Origin: Cytophagales bacterium CG12_big_fil_rev_8_21_14_0_65_40_12
Lineage (GTDB): Bacteria; Bacteroidota; Bacteroidia; Cytophagales; Cyclobacteriaceae
Length of the DNA: 64,000 bases
Reading direction: 5' to 3'
NCBI GenBank assembly: GCA_002786855.1
Contig: PCUU01000077.1
Span: 1 to 64,000 of the forward strand
Below the pieces are notes generated by a model. That model saw only the letters and a program-made list of their open reading frames with translations. It did no database searches and was not told the DNA's origin. How positions within the stretch are numbered: position 1 is the first letter of the stretch; the number at the start of each line of letters is the position of its first letter. Position numbers and translations under genes: made by a program. Positions 27,006 through 36,238 of the stretch are shown piece after piece.

Positions 27006-29023
27006 TACATTCTTGGTATTTGGTTAATTGTCTTGATAGTAGCTTCGAAAGATAAACCTAAAATCTCAAGATACCATTTCACCGAATTGTAGCGAGGTTT
27101 ATTTTCTTGATAAATCTTCTCGAGAGCCTCCTCACGCGTAATCATACCCTCGCGTATCTGATTACTTCTGAAAGTATCGTTCTCACTAAATCCTGCTACG
27201 AGAGTATATATATAATTATAAAAACTAGCAGTACCATCGCCAATTCGCCAAGTAGAATCTGTATCTACCGCTTTCTCCCAATGATAATTATTGATAATGG
27301 TATCCTCAATATGCTTCTCATCCCACTGAGCGTAATCAAACAAGTGATAATAGTCTGATTTGGGGGTGACATATCTGGATGCAAAAGAGCCAAGAGAATC
27401 TAGGATAGACTGATTGAAATATCCTGGGCTTTTTAACATATTGGCTCCTACAAACCCAAATAGCTTCATTTGATTTTGAAGTGAAACTGAATAAATACGT
27501 TTTTTGTCAAATTCCGGTCTTAACCCAGCAAATCCTGTTTTGAAATTCGTATTTTCTAAATGGTTAACCCCCCATATTTCAAGCTCAATACCGAGCTGTT
27601 TTTTTATCTTGTGTGCATAATAGAAAAAGAATTTATCCCCCGCCATGAATAGAGGAATCATTCCAAGTTCAGGTTTTTTAAGCCAAGCAGTAATATTCTT
27701 TCGAATATTTTCACGTTTCCAATGCATGTCAGCAGCTACAATGATATTCTCTACTCCCAGCTTACCACATATCCTAGCCACATTTCGCCTTGCTAAATCT
27801 GTCACCATTCCCCAGTCATAAGTATAAGTGATTGGGTTAAGTCCCAACTCCTCTTTCACCACATGCAACACATAAGTACTGTCTCTGCCACCGCTAAAAG
27901 GCAATAATACGTCAGGTTTACCATCCTTGCGCCTGTATGGATCAACCAAATTCATCAACTCTGACAGCGGGCGCGGTTGGTTACTTTTCTTATAATTGTG
28001 ACAATAGTTACAAACTCCCTCCTCATCGTAATTGATGAATGGGAAAGTTTCAGGCAATAGACACTTTGAGCATCTTTTCAATTCTTTAATCTTATCCACA
28101 GGGTAAATCAGTTGTTTCATTTCTACCTCTGCCTTTGGATTGAAGTGAATTAGATTCAAATCCATGACAGTAGATATTTGCTGCCTATCTGAATTTACCG
28201 TACTAATTTTTATCGGCTGAATATTATGTCTTTTGGTTGTTTCTTTGTGAGTAACTGATGAAAATTGGAATTCTGAAATTCCGAACGTCTCTAAAGACAC
28301 GGCTATGCCCGTATTAGCTCGTAATTGTTTCTTATCGTATGAGGACATAACGGATAAGTCTGACTTTTTTTCAAATTCGTTAAGAATATATATCTCTGAT
28401 GCAAAAAATAATATATCCTTCCAATTTGTAAGCACATACAATGAACCATTGTTAGTTGCCAGCACAAAGCGATCATAATCTTCAAAAACCAAGGCCGTGG
28501 AAACCGTACCGAGCACTTCGTCTCTAACAGCTTTTACCACTCCTTCTTCCAAAGATCCATTCTTAGCAAATTTCCTAACTAAGGCTAGCATGACCTCTGT
28601 ATCAATTTCATTTTCCCTATTAAGGTCGGTATACTTATCCCACAATTCATCAACATTAGTTACAATACCATTATGTACTCCAACGATACCATCTTTAACA
28701 ACGGGCTGGTTATTATTGTCATTGAGCTGTGTACCGTTGGTAACTAATCTCGAATGACCATAAATGTACTTACAGCCAGAGCTATTGACCCCCAATGCAT
28801 TGTGAATGAGTCGAGAAGACTCTGGTCTCTTCAGAAGTTCATTGATTCTTACAGGACCCTTAAGAACCTCTATTTGCTTGCTTTCCTGATTGAAAGCACA
28901 AAGGCCTGAGGAGTCCTTACCCCTACGCTGGGAAAGTTTCGCTAAAGTCTTTACCGACTTAATCAAAAAACCACTGCTATAAGTTGCATTCTCGCTTACA
29001 ATTACTCCAAAAATCCCACACAT
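27002..29023 (-). CDS. Fused class II glutamine amidotransferase and N-acetyl-sugar amidotransferase (WbpG-like)
   Basis: 673 aa. Residues 1 to about 260 form an Ntn glutaminase: MCGIFGV with nucleophile Cys2, GHSRLVTNG (about 89), HNGI (about 117) and EIDTEVM (about 139). After a linker, CSKCLLPETFPFINY...GVCNYC gives a zinc knuckle (C318, C321, C338, C341), then PFSGGRDS (375-382), the PP-loop ATP-pyrophosphatase motif. This second half matches the WbpG/PseA-type sugar amidotransferases, which turn an acetamido group into an acetamidino group using ammonia. WbpG normally draws ammonia from separate HisH/HisF-like partners; here a glutaminase is fused. Lipid-linked or nucleotide-linked sugar acceptors are both possible. 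Confidence 0.85.
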   Translation of the reverse strand: MCGIFGVIVSENATYSSGFLIKSVKTLAKLSQRRGKDSSGLCAFNQESKQIEVLKGPVRINELLKRPESSRLIHNALGVNSSGCKYIYGHSRLVTNGTQLNDNNNQPVVKDGIVGVHNGIVTNVDELWDKYTDLNRENEIDTEVMLALVRKFAKNGSLEEGVVKAVRDEVLGTVSTALVFEDYDRFVLATNNGSLYVLTNWKDILFFASEIYILNEFEKKSDLSVMSSYDKKQLRANTGIAVSLETFGISEFQFSSVTHKETTKRHNIQPIKISTVNSDRQQISTVMDLNLIHFNPKAEVEMKQLIYPVDKIKELKRCSKCLLPETFPFINYDEEGVCNYCHNYKKSNQPRPLSELMNLVDPYRRKDGKPDVLLPFSGGRDSTYVLHVVKEELGLNPITYTYDWGMVTDLARRNVARICGKLGVENIIVAADMHWKRENIRKNITAWLKKPELGMIPLFMAGDKFFFYYAHKIKKQLGIELEIWGVNHLENTNFKTGFAGLRPEFDKKRIYSVSLQNQMKLFGFVGANMLKSPGYFNQSILDSLGSFASRYVTPKSDYYHLFDYAQWDEKHIEDTIINNYHWEKAVDTDSTWRIGDGTASFYNYIYTLVAGFSENDTFRSNQIREGMITREEALEKIYQENKPRYNSVKWYLEILGLSFEATIKTINQIPRMY

Positions 29024-29056
29024 AATTGTTTATTTATCAAGAAATCCGCTCTGATA

Positions 29057-30481
29057 TTATTTGCTTCTTACTCCCCTCAAGATTTGGAAGAAAGTTTCAA
29101 AGAAAAAAGCCAAATCTGCTTTAATTCCGTTCTTCTTATATTTTTTCAAATAGTCGCCTTCAATATTTACTATCTCATCAAAATTAGCGGTATTCTCGTC
29201 AAATATTGGTGACACAAAACCTGGTTTTACCGTATAATAGATGTCTTTATACCATTGTGGATACAGACTAAAATAATGAAAACTCATAGCTCTGATTCCC
29301 ACTATTTTTATATCTCCTCTTAACCAGTTGACAAGCTGAGGCAACTCATCCAGCCAAAATTTTCTAAAGTATTTACCATAGCGCGTAATTCTGAAATCAT
29401 CCTTAAACTTACCAGAGTTGTCTAATGAATTCATTTGGTATACCTTTTCTTGCAAAAATTCACTGTAAGGATACATAGACCTTAACTTAAATATTCTAAT
29501 TGTTTTTCCGTGATAACCTACACGATTGAGTTGGATAATGGGATAAAATGATGGCTTTACTCCAACCACTGGTTCAAGCTGCTTTCTTGCCACAATCAGA
29601 AAATTTCCGTTCCCTATGTCTAGTTCCTTCTCTACATCAAAACCTGAATATAGCAACCTACCCCATGTTTCTGTCCTTGAAATTGCTCTCCATTGGCCAC
29701 CTGATATGTACAAAAGAACTTGACTCAAATAAGGCACTTTAGGTAAGGCTCTGAACCAAAACAGATATAGAACGTAGAGACACCGTGCTAGCAAGCGTGG
29801 CTTTAAGGCAAGTATTTTCTCTTCCCTATTGTCCTCTGGAGTATAGTGAAGAAGTGCTACTCCGCCATTCACAAGATTATCGTAAAGCTCACTTAACTTG
29901 TTATTAATATTCAAATAGCTTTTCAGAGGTTTTGGAAGTATTTTGATGGTATCAGAACCATCTGGAATCAGGATTAGGCTATCTAACAGAATCCCTGAGG
30001 CATTAAGATCCTCGATGGGCGAGTTTTTGATTTGGTCTAAGACTCTGGCTTCGGTCGTAAGAGCATATTCCAGTTTAATGCGTGAACGTTTAATTGGCTT
30101 AATAGCTTCCTGAACTTCAACTCTTCGAATCAGTCTGATCAAGAGCAATATGCCTGAAGACAGAGCACTTAAATAGCCTATTACCTTAAGGTAAGGAAAA
30201 GATGCATTTTCTTTAAAAACTAATAACTCAAGAAGAGCAAAAATCCCCCCCCAAATAATGGTATGCCTAATGATTACGCAGATGTCCATGACAGAGTCTG
30301 GATGAAATATCTTCCTATAAGGCAATGTTAACCAAGTAGATATAAAAAAGAGTGATACAAAAATAACCAATTTGGGCACTTGACTTTGCCATTCTGAAAC
30401 ATTAGGCCATAGTATGTAGAAAATTATTAAATGGAACAAAACATATACCAAGAACTTGATCCAAGAGTACTTATCGGTCAT
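29057..30481 (-). CDS. Hybrid sugar transferase: membrane and methyltransferase-like front plus sugar-transferase catalytic half (B)
   Basis: 474 aa. Three or four N-terminal helices (about 8-115) are followed by a region (about 150-330) that recalls a degenerate methyltransferase: GGVALLHYTPEDN, a hydrophobic segment ending FRALPK, then TWGRLLYSGFDVEKEL and FLIVARK. The last 150 residues give the sugar-transferase catalytic half: IIQLNRVGYHGKTIRIFKLRSM split by helix boundaries, GKYFRKFWLDELPQ, LRGDIKIVGIRAMS and VKPGFVSPIF. It is clearly paralogous to the 24160 product from the GRL..GF segment to the C-terminus, but has the extra membrane domain. It would load the first sugar of the right-hand glycan onto undecaprenyl phosphate. 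Confidence 0.82.
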   Translation of the reverse strand: MTDKYSWIKFLVYVLFHLIIFYILWPNVSEWQSQVPKLVIFVSLFFISTWLTLPYRKIFHPDSVMDICVIIRHTIIWGGIFALLELLVFKENASFPYLKVIGYLSALSSGILLLIRLIRRVEVQEAIKPIKRSRIKLEYALTTEARVLDQIKNSPIEDLNASGILLDSLILIPDGSDTIKILPKPLKSYLNINNKLSELYDNLVNGGVALLHYTPEDNREEKILALKPRLLARCLYVLYLFWFRALPKVPYLSQVLLYISGGQWRAISRTETWGRLLYSGFDVEKELDIGNGNFLIVARKQLEPVVGVKPSFYPIIQLNRVGYHGKTIRIFKLRSMYPYSEFLQEKVYQMNSLDNSGKFKDDFRITRYGKYFRKFWLDELPQLVNWLRGDIKIVGIRAMSFHYFSLYPQWYKDIYYTVKPGFVSPIFDENTANFDEIVNIEGDYLKKYKKNGIKADLAFFFETFFQILRGVRSK

Positions 30482-31641
30482 TGTTTGAATTGCTTTAATA
30501 TATTTTTGGTATCACTAAAATACTTTGACGTACTTTCTGGATAATTCTTAATTAGCCAAATCAGAAAAGCAGACACATCATCTTTTTCCGTTAACATGTA
30601 CTGCCTTCGTTTTTGGAAAACAGAAGCCATATCTTCCATTAAGAGTAATTCTTGTAAATAATTACTCAAGCCCTCAAAATCATCAGGACTAAATCCCCTT
30701 AAAAGTTTATATCGGTCTGATAATTCATCATATTGTTTAAAGTCTCTAAACCAATCGTCACACTCAATGGCTGGCACACCCAGAACAGCGGCTTCGGCAC
30801 ACATAGTAGTACTGTCAGAGATGAAGACCTTAGCGTACGCAAAAATATGGGCTACATCCATCTTATCGAAATCCAACACGTATTTCTGCATATCTGGAGC
30901 TACCTCTCTCTCCGAGTTCAAAATTACTCTTCCGTGTGGCTCTAAAACACCTATTATCTTTCTCAACAAATCGTCACCAATACCTCTTTTACCTACATCA
31001 TGAGTCGATGTAGCCGAAACAGTTCTTATAAAAAAGTAAACTCCACCTTCTGATTTGAGCTCATCGGGAACTTTTGAGTAGTCAAGTGTAAAACGGTTTG
31101 GATGTAAATGAGCCAAGGACTTATAACCATCATAACCTAGTTTTTTACTATTGTACTTACCCATGTCGCAGACATTCGGAGCGAAAACGAATTTAGCAGA
31201 AGCAGCGAGAATAACCGATTCTGGAACACCCCTCAAATCATCGTCTGTCACAAAAAATGAAGGGATTCCACGTATTCTGCCTACAAAAGTAATAAGATCA
31301 TCTGAAACAAATAACATATACTTCTTACCTATGGTCAGCAAAAAAAGCTTCCATACGGTTAACAGCAGATAAATTCCTGCACTAATCCATATGTGTACAC
31401 CTTTTATTTTTCGTCCATTAGGAAATATTTTAGTATACTCCCAGCCTTCTGCCTGTACGAGTTCTTCCAGAATATCACGACCTGTTATAATGATCTCTAT
31501 CTGGTATCCCTCCAACTTAAGGTTATTAATAGTTGCTCTGAAAAGGTGGAATTTGGCAGGATGAACGAAATAAAATAGAATTCTCTTCTTCAACGTATTA
31601 TTTTTGAGGGGCAAACTTATTACAATGATCTGATATTCCAA
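30478..31641 (-). CDS. DUF354-like GT-B fold protein, putative glycosyltransferase
   Basis: 387 aa. After a short, perhaps non-native lead the sequence reads KKRILFYFVHPAKFHLFRATINNLKLEG, the opening of the DUF354 group related to UDP-GlcNAc 2-epimerase/MurG-type GT-B proteins. Further motifs are LFVSDDLITFVGRIRGIPSFFVTDDD and a late AKVFISDSTTMCAEAAVLGVPAIECD, which fits the nucleotide-binding end of the fold. Function in this family is not well established; a glycosyltransferase or nucleotide-sugar role is inferred from the fold and the setting. It overlaps both neighbours (4 bp and 22 bp), so it is firmly in the operon. Confidence 0.7.
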   Translation of the reverse strand: MEYQIIVISLPLKNNTLKKRILFYFVHPAKFHLFRATINNLKLEGYQIEIIITGRDILEELVQAEGWEYTKIFPNGRKIKGVHIWISAGIYLLLTVWKLFLLTIGKKYMLFVSDDLITFVGRIRGIPSFFVTDDDLRGVPESVILAASAKFVFAPNVCDMGKYNSKKLGYDGYKSLAHLHPNRFTLDYSKVPDELKSEGGVYFFIRTVSATSTHDVGKRGIGDDLLRKIIGVLEPHGRVILNSEREVAPDMQKYVLDFDKMDVAHIFAYAKVFISDSTTMCAEAAVLGVPAIECDDWFRDFKQYDELSDRYKLLRGFSPDDFEGLSNYLQELLLMEDMASVFQKRRQYMLTEKDDVSAFLIWLIKNYPESTSKYFSDTKNILKQFKQ

Positions 31642-33050
31642 AAAATGATTACTGCAGTGATACCGAAGTTATATAAAGTAGCCAGTTTCGGGTTCTTATG
31701 CCGACCGATTGAATACGCAATCAAAATGTACACGAAAGGATACATCATATATAAGTATCGGACTTCCTGAGCAAAGAATGAAACTACCATAGAAGCCGCA
31801 TAAATTAAAATGAAGATTAATAATCCGTAGAACTCTGCTCTCTTCTCTTTCAGTACCATACGAATACTGGTCCATAAGTAATATGCCAGATAGTTAAGTA
31901 GAAGTAGATTATAAGAAAATAAAAATGTATCCTCATTCGTAATCGCGAAATCAATCTTTGAAAGTGCACCAAAACTGATACTTGCAAACATTACAGCGTA
32001 GGCTTCCGCTATCGAATAGCCTTCATACTTTAAATTAAAAATTTCACGTTGCAATTCCGGATCAAGAATTTTACTATAACCCAAAGTGATAATCTCTACT
32101 GCCCCTGAAGTGGCAACAACATAAATAACTCCACCAAATATCACGACTCCCAAGAAAAGTATTGACTGCTTGATCATCAGGGATTGAAGCTTAGCATAGT
32201 TTACAACAAAGATTCCGAGAAAAATAAAAGGGAGCATATGCGGTCTAATAAAAATAAGGCAAATGATACCTAATATTCCATAGAAAAGCCTCTTAGCTTT
32301 GTTTTTATCAGTAAAAACATAATTAAGATGATAAAAAACTAGCAAAACGAAAAAGATCATTACACACTCCTTAAGTCCAGAGGCAATAAAATAAATAGTA
32401 ATGTTATTAAAGATAAGGAGGCTAACTGCAATAATGCTCCTAGTTTGATCCCCATTGAATAATCTCAAACAAAACCTGTAAGTCAGTACTGCAGAACCAG
32501 CAGCAAAAAGTGCGTTAAAAACCCTTTGGACAAATATGTTTTCGCCAAATAGGCTTAATGTGTAATGAACATAGCCGGTAAATCCGAAGTCATCAAATGT
32601 GAAATTCTGATCACTTATAAAACTGAAAAAATCACCCCTTCCTGAGTTTTCAAAATCAACATGAGCGTTGTAATAAAGTAACGAGTCGAATGCATTAAAT
32701 TCAAACGGAATACCCGTCAATGACTGAAATAGGTAATAAAGGGGAGAAAAAGCCAGTATATAAAACACGAACGCACAGACAAAGATCAAATGATCAGAGG
32801 GTTTTAGCCTAGACGTGATAATCAAAAAAGATAACAAACTAGCTAACGACAGAATTATGAGATAAATCTGGATAGACAAAACATCTCCAGCCATCGAATT
32901 AGTAGAGAATAACTCTACTGACTGCTGACTCATTACAAGATAAAAAAGCAGTATTAAATATAAAAAAAGTATCAGAATATGATTCAGAAAAAAACGACCT
33001 TTAATATTAAGTTGCTTTTCTAAATCAATCTTTTGGGGCAATAAACTCAT
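31620..33050 (-). CDS. Multi-TM membrane protein, GT-C-like or polymerase candidate of the right-hand line
   Basis: 476 aa, about 10-12 hydrophobic segments. An outward loop after the third helix carries EFNAFDSLLYYNAHVDFENS, with an acidic-aromatic pattern like the donor-lipid site of GT-C transferases. Later motifs are LIFIRPHMLPFIFLG and EVRYLYMMYPFVYI. I do not recognise a precise family. It could be a GT-C glycosyltransferase or a divergent Wzy polymerase; the right-hand line otherwise has no polymerase, which favours the latter. The region is visibly A/T-rich. It overlaps the DUF354-like gene by 22 bp and follows the repeat lipoprotein. Confidence 0.65.
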   Translation of the reverse strand: MSLLPQKIDLEKQLNIKGRFFLNHILILFLYLILLFYLVMSQQSVELFSTNSMAGDVLSIQIYLIILSLASLLSFLIITSRLKPSDHLIFVCAFVFYILAFSPLYYLFQSLTGIPFEFNAFDSLLYYNAHVDFENSGRGDFFSFISDQNFTFDDFGFTGYVHYTLSLFGENIFVQRVFNALFAAGSAVLTYRFCLRLFNGDQTRSIIAVSLLIFNNITIYFIASGLKECVMIFFVLLVFYHLNYVFTDKNKAKRLFYGILGIICLIFIRPHMLPFIFLGIFVVNYAKLQSLMIKQSILFLGVVIFGGVIYVVATSGAVEIITLGYSKILDPELQREIFNLKYEGYSIAEAYAVMFASISFGALSKIDFAITNEDTFLFSYNLLLLNYLAYYLWTSIRMVLKEKRAEFYGLLIFILIYAASMVVSFFAQEVRYLYMMYPFVYILIAYSIGRHKNPKLATLYNFGITAVIIFWNIRSL

Positions 33051-33070
33051 TAATTCATGTAAGTATCAGA

Positions 33071-35035
33071 CTAGTTCCTTCTTAAAAAATCGTAATAGTA
33101 TGCTGACCAAAGAGCCAGTTGGGCTGCAATGGTTGGATTCCTTACATCATAAACCAAATCAGGCTGATAATCCGATAGCTTCGCAAAAGATAATAGCTCC
33201 TTAAGTACTTTATACAGTGAATCTGAGTCCCTGTCATCAATGGGCAAAAGTAGTAACTGACCGATTAATGCCTTCACTGTTTTTTCTCTGTTGAGAGTAA
33301 TCTTATCTATTATTGCTTTTGCCAATTCTTTAGATTCCGCATCATCCAAATAATACATATTCCAGACTTGAAATGCTAAGTGGTTCTGGTCAGTCAAAAT
33401 ATCCTGTCTATCCCAATAAAGCCAATTCATCTTATCTGGCAGATAGCTATATTTTTCTCTTTCAATAATTAAATCTCTCATTGCAACCATTTGACTGGTT
33501 GCTAAACCTTCCTTTGAAAGCTCATTATAGAAGTAGGCAACATTTATATTGACATTATGTACGCAACCTATTCTATCATTGTCATTTGCAGAATATGCAA
33601 GGAATTTTCCATTGGGAAGTCCGTCTGCCTCAGGTACTTTTGACAATTCCTGAATCAAATGATCTATCCTTTCTTTCGGAACTATGCCATTTCTATAGCC
33701 AGCGAGTAGGGTATTTCCAGCATGTGCGGACATAGTAACGGTATAGTTGGTAGAGGCATCGTTAATCGTACCATCTTGAAAGGCGTCCCAGGCTTCATTT
33801 ATTCCATAACCCTTATTGTCTATCGTTTCGTAAGTTTTGGTTAGAAATCTGTTGGTTATATCATGGTTCCAACCATTAACTATAGAATTACTTAGAGCAA
33901 TAGCTGAATAGGTATATAGTCTTTCTTCGTCAGATGCGTTTTGAATTGCCCAATTAATCAATGAAATGGTAACCTCTCTCCATTTAGATGCTTTCTCATT
34001 TGAATTACATAAATATTCAATCTGATCAAATTCATTTGTATCTAAAATGCCATTCGAATTCCTATCCTTTCCCACTATTACTCTTATTCCTCCAAACTCG
34101 CAGTTATTGCCCGCAGGTTCTGGCTGAACAGAAATAAGATCAGAAGGCTCAGCAACCCCATTACAAACATATCTAGTTGTCGACACTTCATCATTATCCA
34201 ATAGGCCATTCCTATTATTGTCATGACCAACCACAATTTTCACTCCCCCATTCGGGCAATTGGCTCCTACTTGCTCGATATCAACTCTGACAACGCTTGA
34301 AGCCCCATTACTACCTGTAGTGCCGATAGGCCCTTCTTTTCCTGTAGTACCATTGCACACGAATGTAGTATTCATCACCTCCTCGCTATCTAACTCATTA
34401 TTGTTATTAGAATCTCTTCCAAATAACACACGTACACCACCTTCAGAGCAATTACTTCCTGCTGGTTCTTTTATAAGTTTAACCAATTGATCTGTGCTTT
34501 TCTCACCATTACACACATAGGTAGTAGAGCTTACTTCACCATCTTCTAATATACCATTGGCATTTTCATCTTTACCTGATTCTATTTTGATTCCTCCCTC
34601 CATGCAGTTTTCACTTGGAGATTCCGAAGTGACCTTCATAATAGAATCACTTCCATCCTTTCCATTGCAAATAATTGCTGTATGCTGAATTTCATCTTCA
34701 TCTAATAGTCCATTTTTATTTCTATCTAAACCAGAGTTGACTTGGATACCACCATTCTCACAATTATCTCCACTGGCAATCTGCATAATGGCAAGTAAAC
34801 CGTCCGTACCATTCAAGCCATTACATACAAATTGAGTAGAGGTGGTCTCCTCTTCGTCCAAGACCCCATTGCGGTTAACATCCAGCCCAGTATCAATTCG
34901 AACACCTCCATTTTCACAATTGCTCCCAGCACCTTCTACAGTTAGATTGATTAGAGAATTAAAGACTGGCTCTGGGTTTTCTGTACAACCTAAGAACAAA
35001 ATAAAGGCGAGCAGCAAATTTCTGTTTTTTATCAT
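33071..35035 (-). CDS. Repeat lipoprotein with six Cys-pair/Ca-loop modules and a C-terminal helical domain
   Basis: 654 aa. A lipobox (LFLGC, Cys17) gives a surface or periplasmic lipoprotein. Six modules follow (residues about 34-345) of the form NCxxGGxxIxxGxDxNxNGxLDxxEV...YVCNG. The cysteine pairs are at 40/71, 92/123, 144/175, 196/227, 260/291 and 312/343, always 31 apart. DxNxNGxLDxxE resembles an EF-hand or dockerin calcium loop. A short collagen-like insert (GKEGPIGTTGSNG) splits modules 4 and 5. The last 300 residues are helical (WNHDITNRFL, NGKFLAYSAND, HNVNINVAYFYNEL) and may be an alpha/alpha-toroid as in polysaccharide lyases. That reading, and any glycan-active role, is inferred. 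Confidence 0.78.
   Translation of the reverse strand: MIKNRNLLLAFILFLGCTENPEPVFNSLINLTVEGAGSNCENGGVRIDTGLDVNRNGVLDEEETTSTQFVCNGLNGTDGLLAIMQIASGDNCENGGIQVNSGLDRNKNGLLDEDEIQHTAIICNGKDGSDSIMKVTSESPSENCMEGGIKIESGKDENANGILEDGEVSSTTYVCNGEKSTDQLVKLIKEPAGSNCSEGGVRVLFGRDSNNNNELDSEEVMNTTFVCNGTTGKEGPIGTTGSNGASSVVRVDIEQVGANCPNGGVKIVVGHDNNRNGLLDNDEVSTTRYVCNGVAEPSDLISVQPEPAGNNCEFGGIRVIVGKDRNSNGILDTNEFDQIEYLCNSNEKASKWREVTISLINWAIQNASDEERLYTYSAIALSNSIVNGWNHDITNRFLTKTYETIDNKGYGINEAWDAFQDGTINDASTNYTVTMSAHAGNTLLAGYRNGIVPKERIDHLIQELSKVPEADGLPNGKFLAYSANDNDRIGCVHNVNINVAYFYNELSKEGLATSQMVAMRDLIIEREKYSYLPDKMNWLYWDRQDILTDQNHLAFQVWNMYYLDDAESKELAKAIIDKITLNREKTVKALIGQLLLLPIDDRDSDSLYKVLKELLSFAKLSDYQPDLVYDVRNPTIAAQLALWSAYYYDFLRRN
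34001..34936 (-). repeat. Six-fold protein repeat region in the lipoprotein gene
   Basis: Codes for six related modules of about 43 residues with a repeat period of 52 residues (64 across the collagen-like insert). Each has one Cys pair exactly 31 residues apart and one acidic calcium-type loop. The DNA copies have diverged, so the expansion is old rather than a fresh slippage array. Confidence 0.85.
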
Positions 35036-35079
35036 CCTTTTCGGCTTAAAATCACTTTTTAAAGGCGTCTATTATTACA

Positions 35080-36219
35080 TTAGGCATAATGTAAAAGCCA
35101 ACTATCTATTAGTCCTTTACCATACATATCCAGCGCTTGCTGTCGGTTCTGGACTAAAATATAGCTTAATTCGTTCTCATCCATATTCGAAACTGAGTCA
35201 ATTACTTCAAAGATCTTAGCTACTTCCGACACGCGAATCACTTTAAAGTCCTCACTGTAGCACTTATAAGGCAACCATTCTCCAGTTACCACATAGTTGT
35301 AAGCGAGGTTGGATTCAATCATGGAAAGTGCCATCTGGTCATTCTTTCTGACATTAATGAAAAAATCACTAGCAAACCTCAGATCCCTTACTTCTTCATA
35401 CTTCAGAAAACCGTGCAATATTATCAGTTCAAACCCCTCTAATTCGCTTCGGATATGATTTGCAAGAGATTGCTCACGTTCTGTGATCTCATCGAATACA
35501 TTCGTGATTGAAAAAACAAGAATATAGCGAGATGGGTCTAAAAATTTCAAAGACTCAATTGCTAACTCATGCTGCTCATTGGGACTTGAGTTGGTTCCGA
35601 CCAAAATCACCTTCTTGTTCTCATCAAAGCCAAAAAGATTTTTATAGTGAGTTTTCTCCTCATATGCCACACCATCATAAAGCTCAAAATGATTCTGAGG
35701 GGTCATCAATACAAAGGTCTTTTTATCAAGACTTGGCTCATTAATTATCCCTTTCATTCTCTTTTCGGCATCTCCAGTCGTTACAAAAACCTTGTCAGCA
35801 AGAGAATATAATTTAGTAAAGTGGTCCTTAATAGGATTTCTTAAATTATAATCAGAACCAAAAACAAGAATATAGACTCGATCAGCCAAACGCTTTATTA
35901 GATTAGGCAACAACAAGAATTCTTCTCTGACGTAGCAGATTTGGACTATTGAATAACATCCACTTTTCCTTTTTAAAAAATGGATAAACACGAAAAAATT
36001 GAGTAGAAGACTCAATTTTCCTTTGTACAACCAGCTTGGAAAAAGCTCATAACTCTCCTGAATTTCGTTTTTCACGTCCATCAAGATTTTCTGTTTCATG
36101 TCATAAATCTCCACATTATGACCCTTTTTTATAAGTTCAGAAATAAGATAATCAAGATCGTTACGCTGAGTCTTAAATGGACTTGTCGATTTGACCAGAA
36201 AGAGAATTCTATTAACCAA
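35080..36219 (-). CDS. GT-B fold glycosyltransferase (family unassigned)
   Basis: 379 aa. It starts MVNRILFLVKSTSPFKTQRNDLDYLISELIKKGH, typical of a GT-B acceptor domain. The second domain has KVILVGTNSSPNEQHELAI (phosphate-loop-like) and FELIILHGFLKYEEVRDLRFASDFFINVRKNDQMALSMIESN, where the late Glu in the MIESN region sits where GT4 enzymes carry the second glutamate. Donor and linkage are unknown. It lies 19 nt downstream of the methyltransferase gene and 44 nt before the repeat lipoprotein. Confidence 0.72.
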   Translation of the reverse strand: MVNRILFLVKSTSPFKTQRNDLDYLISELIKKGHNVEIYDMKQKILMDVKNEIQESYELFPSWLYKGKLSLLLNFFVFIHFLKRKSGCYSIVQICYVREEFLLLPNLIKRLADRVYILVFGSDYNLRNPIKDHFTKLYSLADKVFVTTGDAEKRMKGIINEPSLDKKTFVLMTPQNHFELYDGVAYEEKTHYKNLFGFDENKKVILVGTNSSPNEQHELAIESLKFLDPSRYILVFSITNVFDEITEREQSLANHIRSELEGFELIILHGFLKYEEVRDLRFASDFFINVRKNDQMALSMIESNLAYNYVVTGEWLPYKCYSEDFKVIRVSEVAKIFEVIDSVSNMDENELSYILVQNRQQALDMYGKGLIDSWLLHYA

Positions 36220-36238
36220 AGCTGATATGATTAATTAC

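Noticed and set aside
34260-35219. Plus-strand ORFs across the repeat lipoprotein
   Set aside because: Antisense shadows of the repeated Cys/Ca-loop modules.
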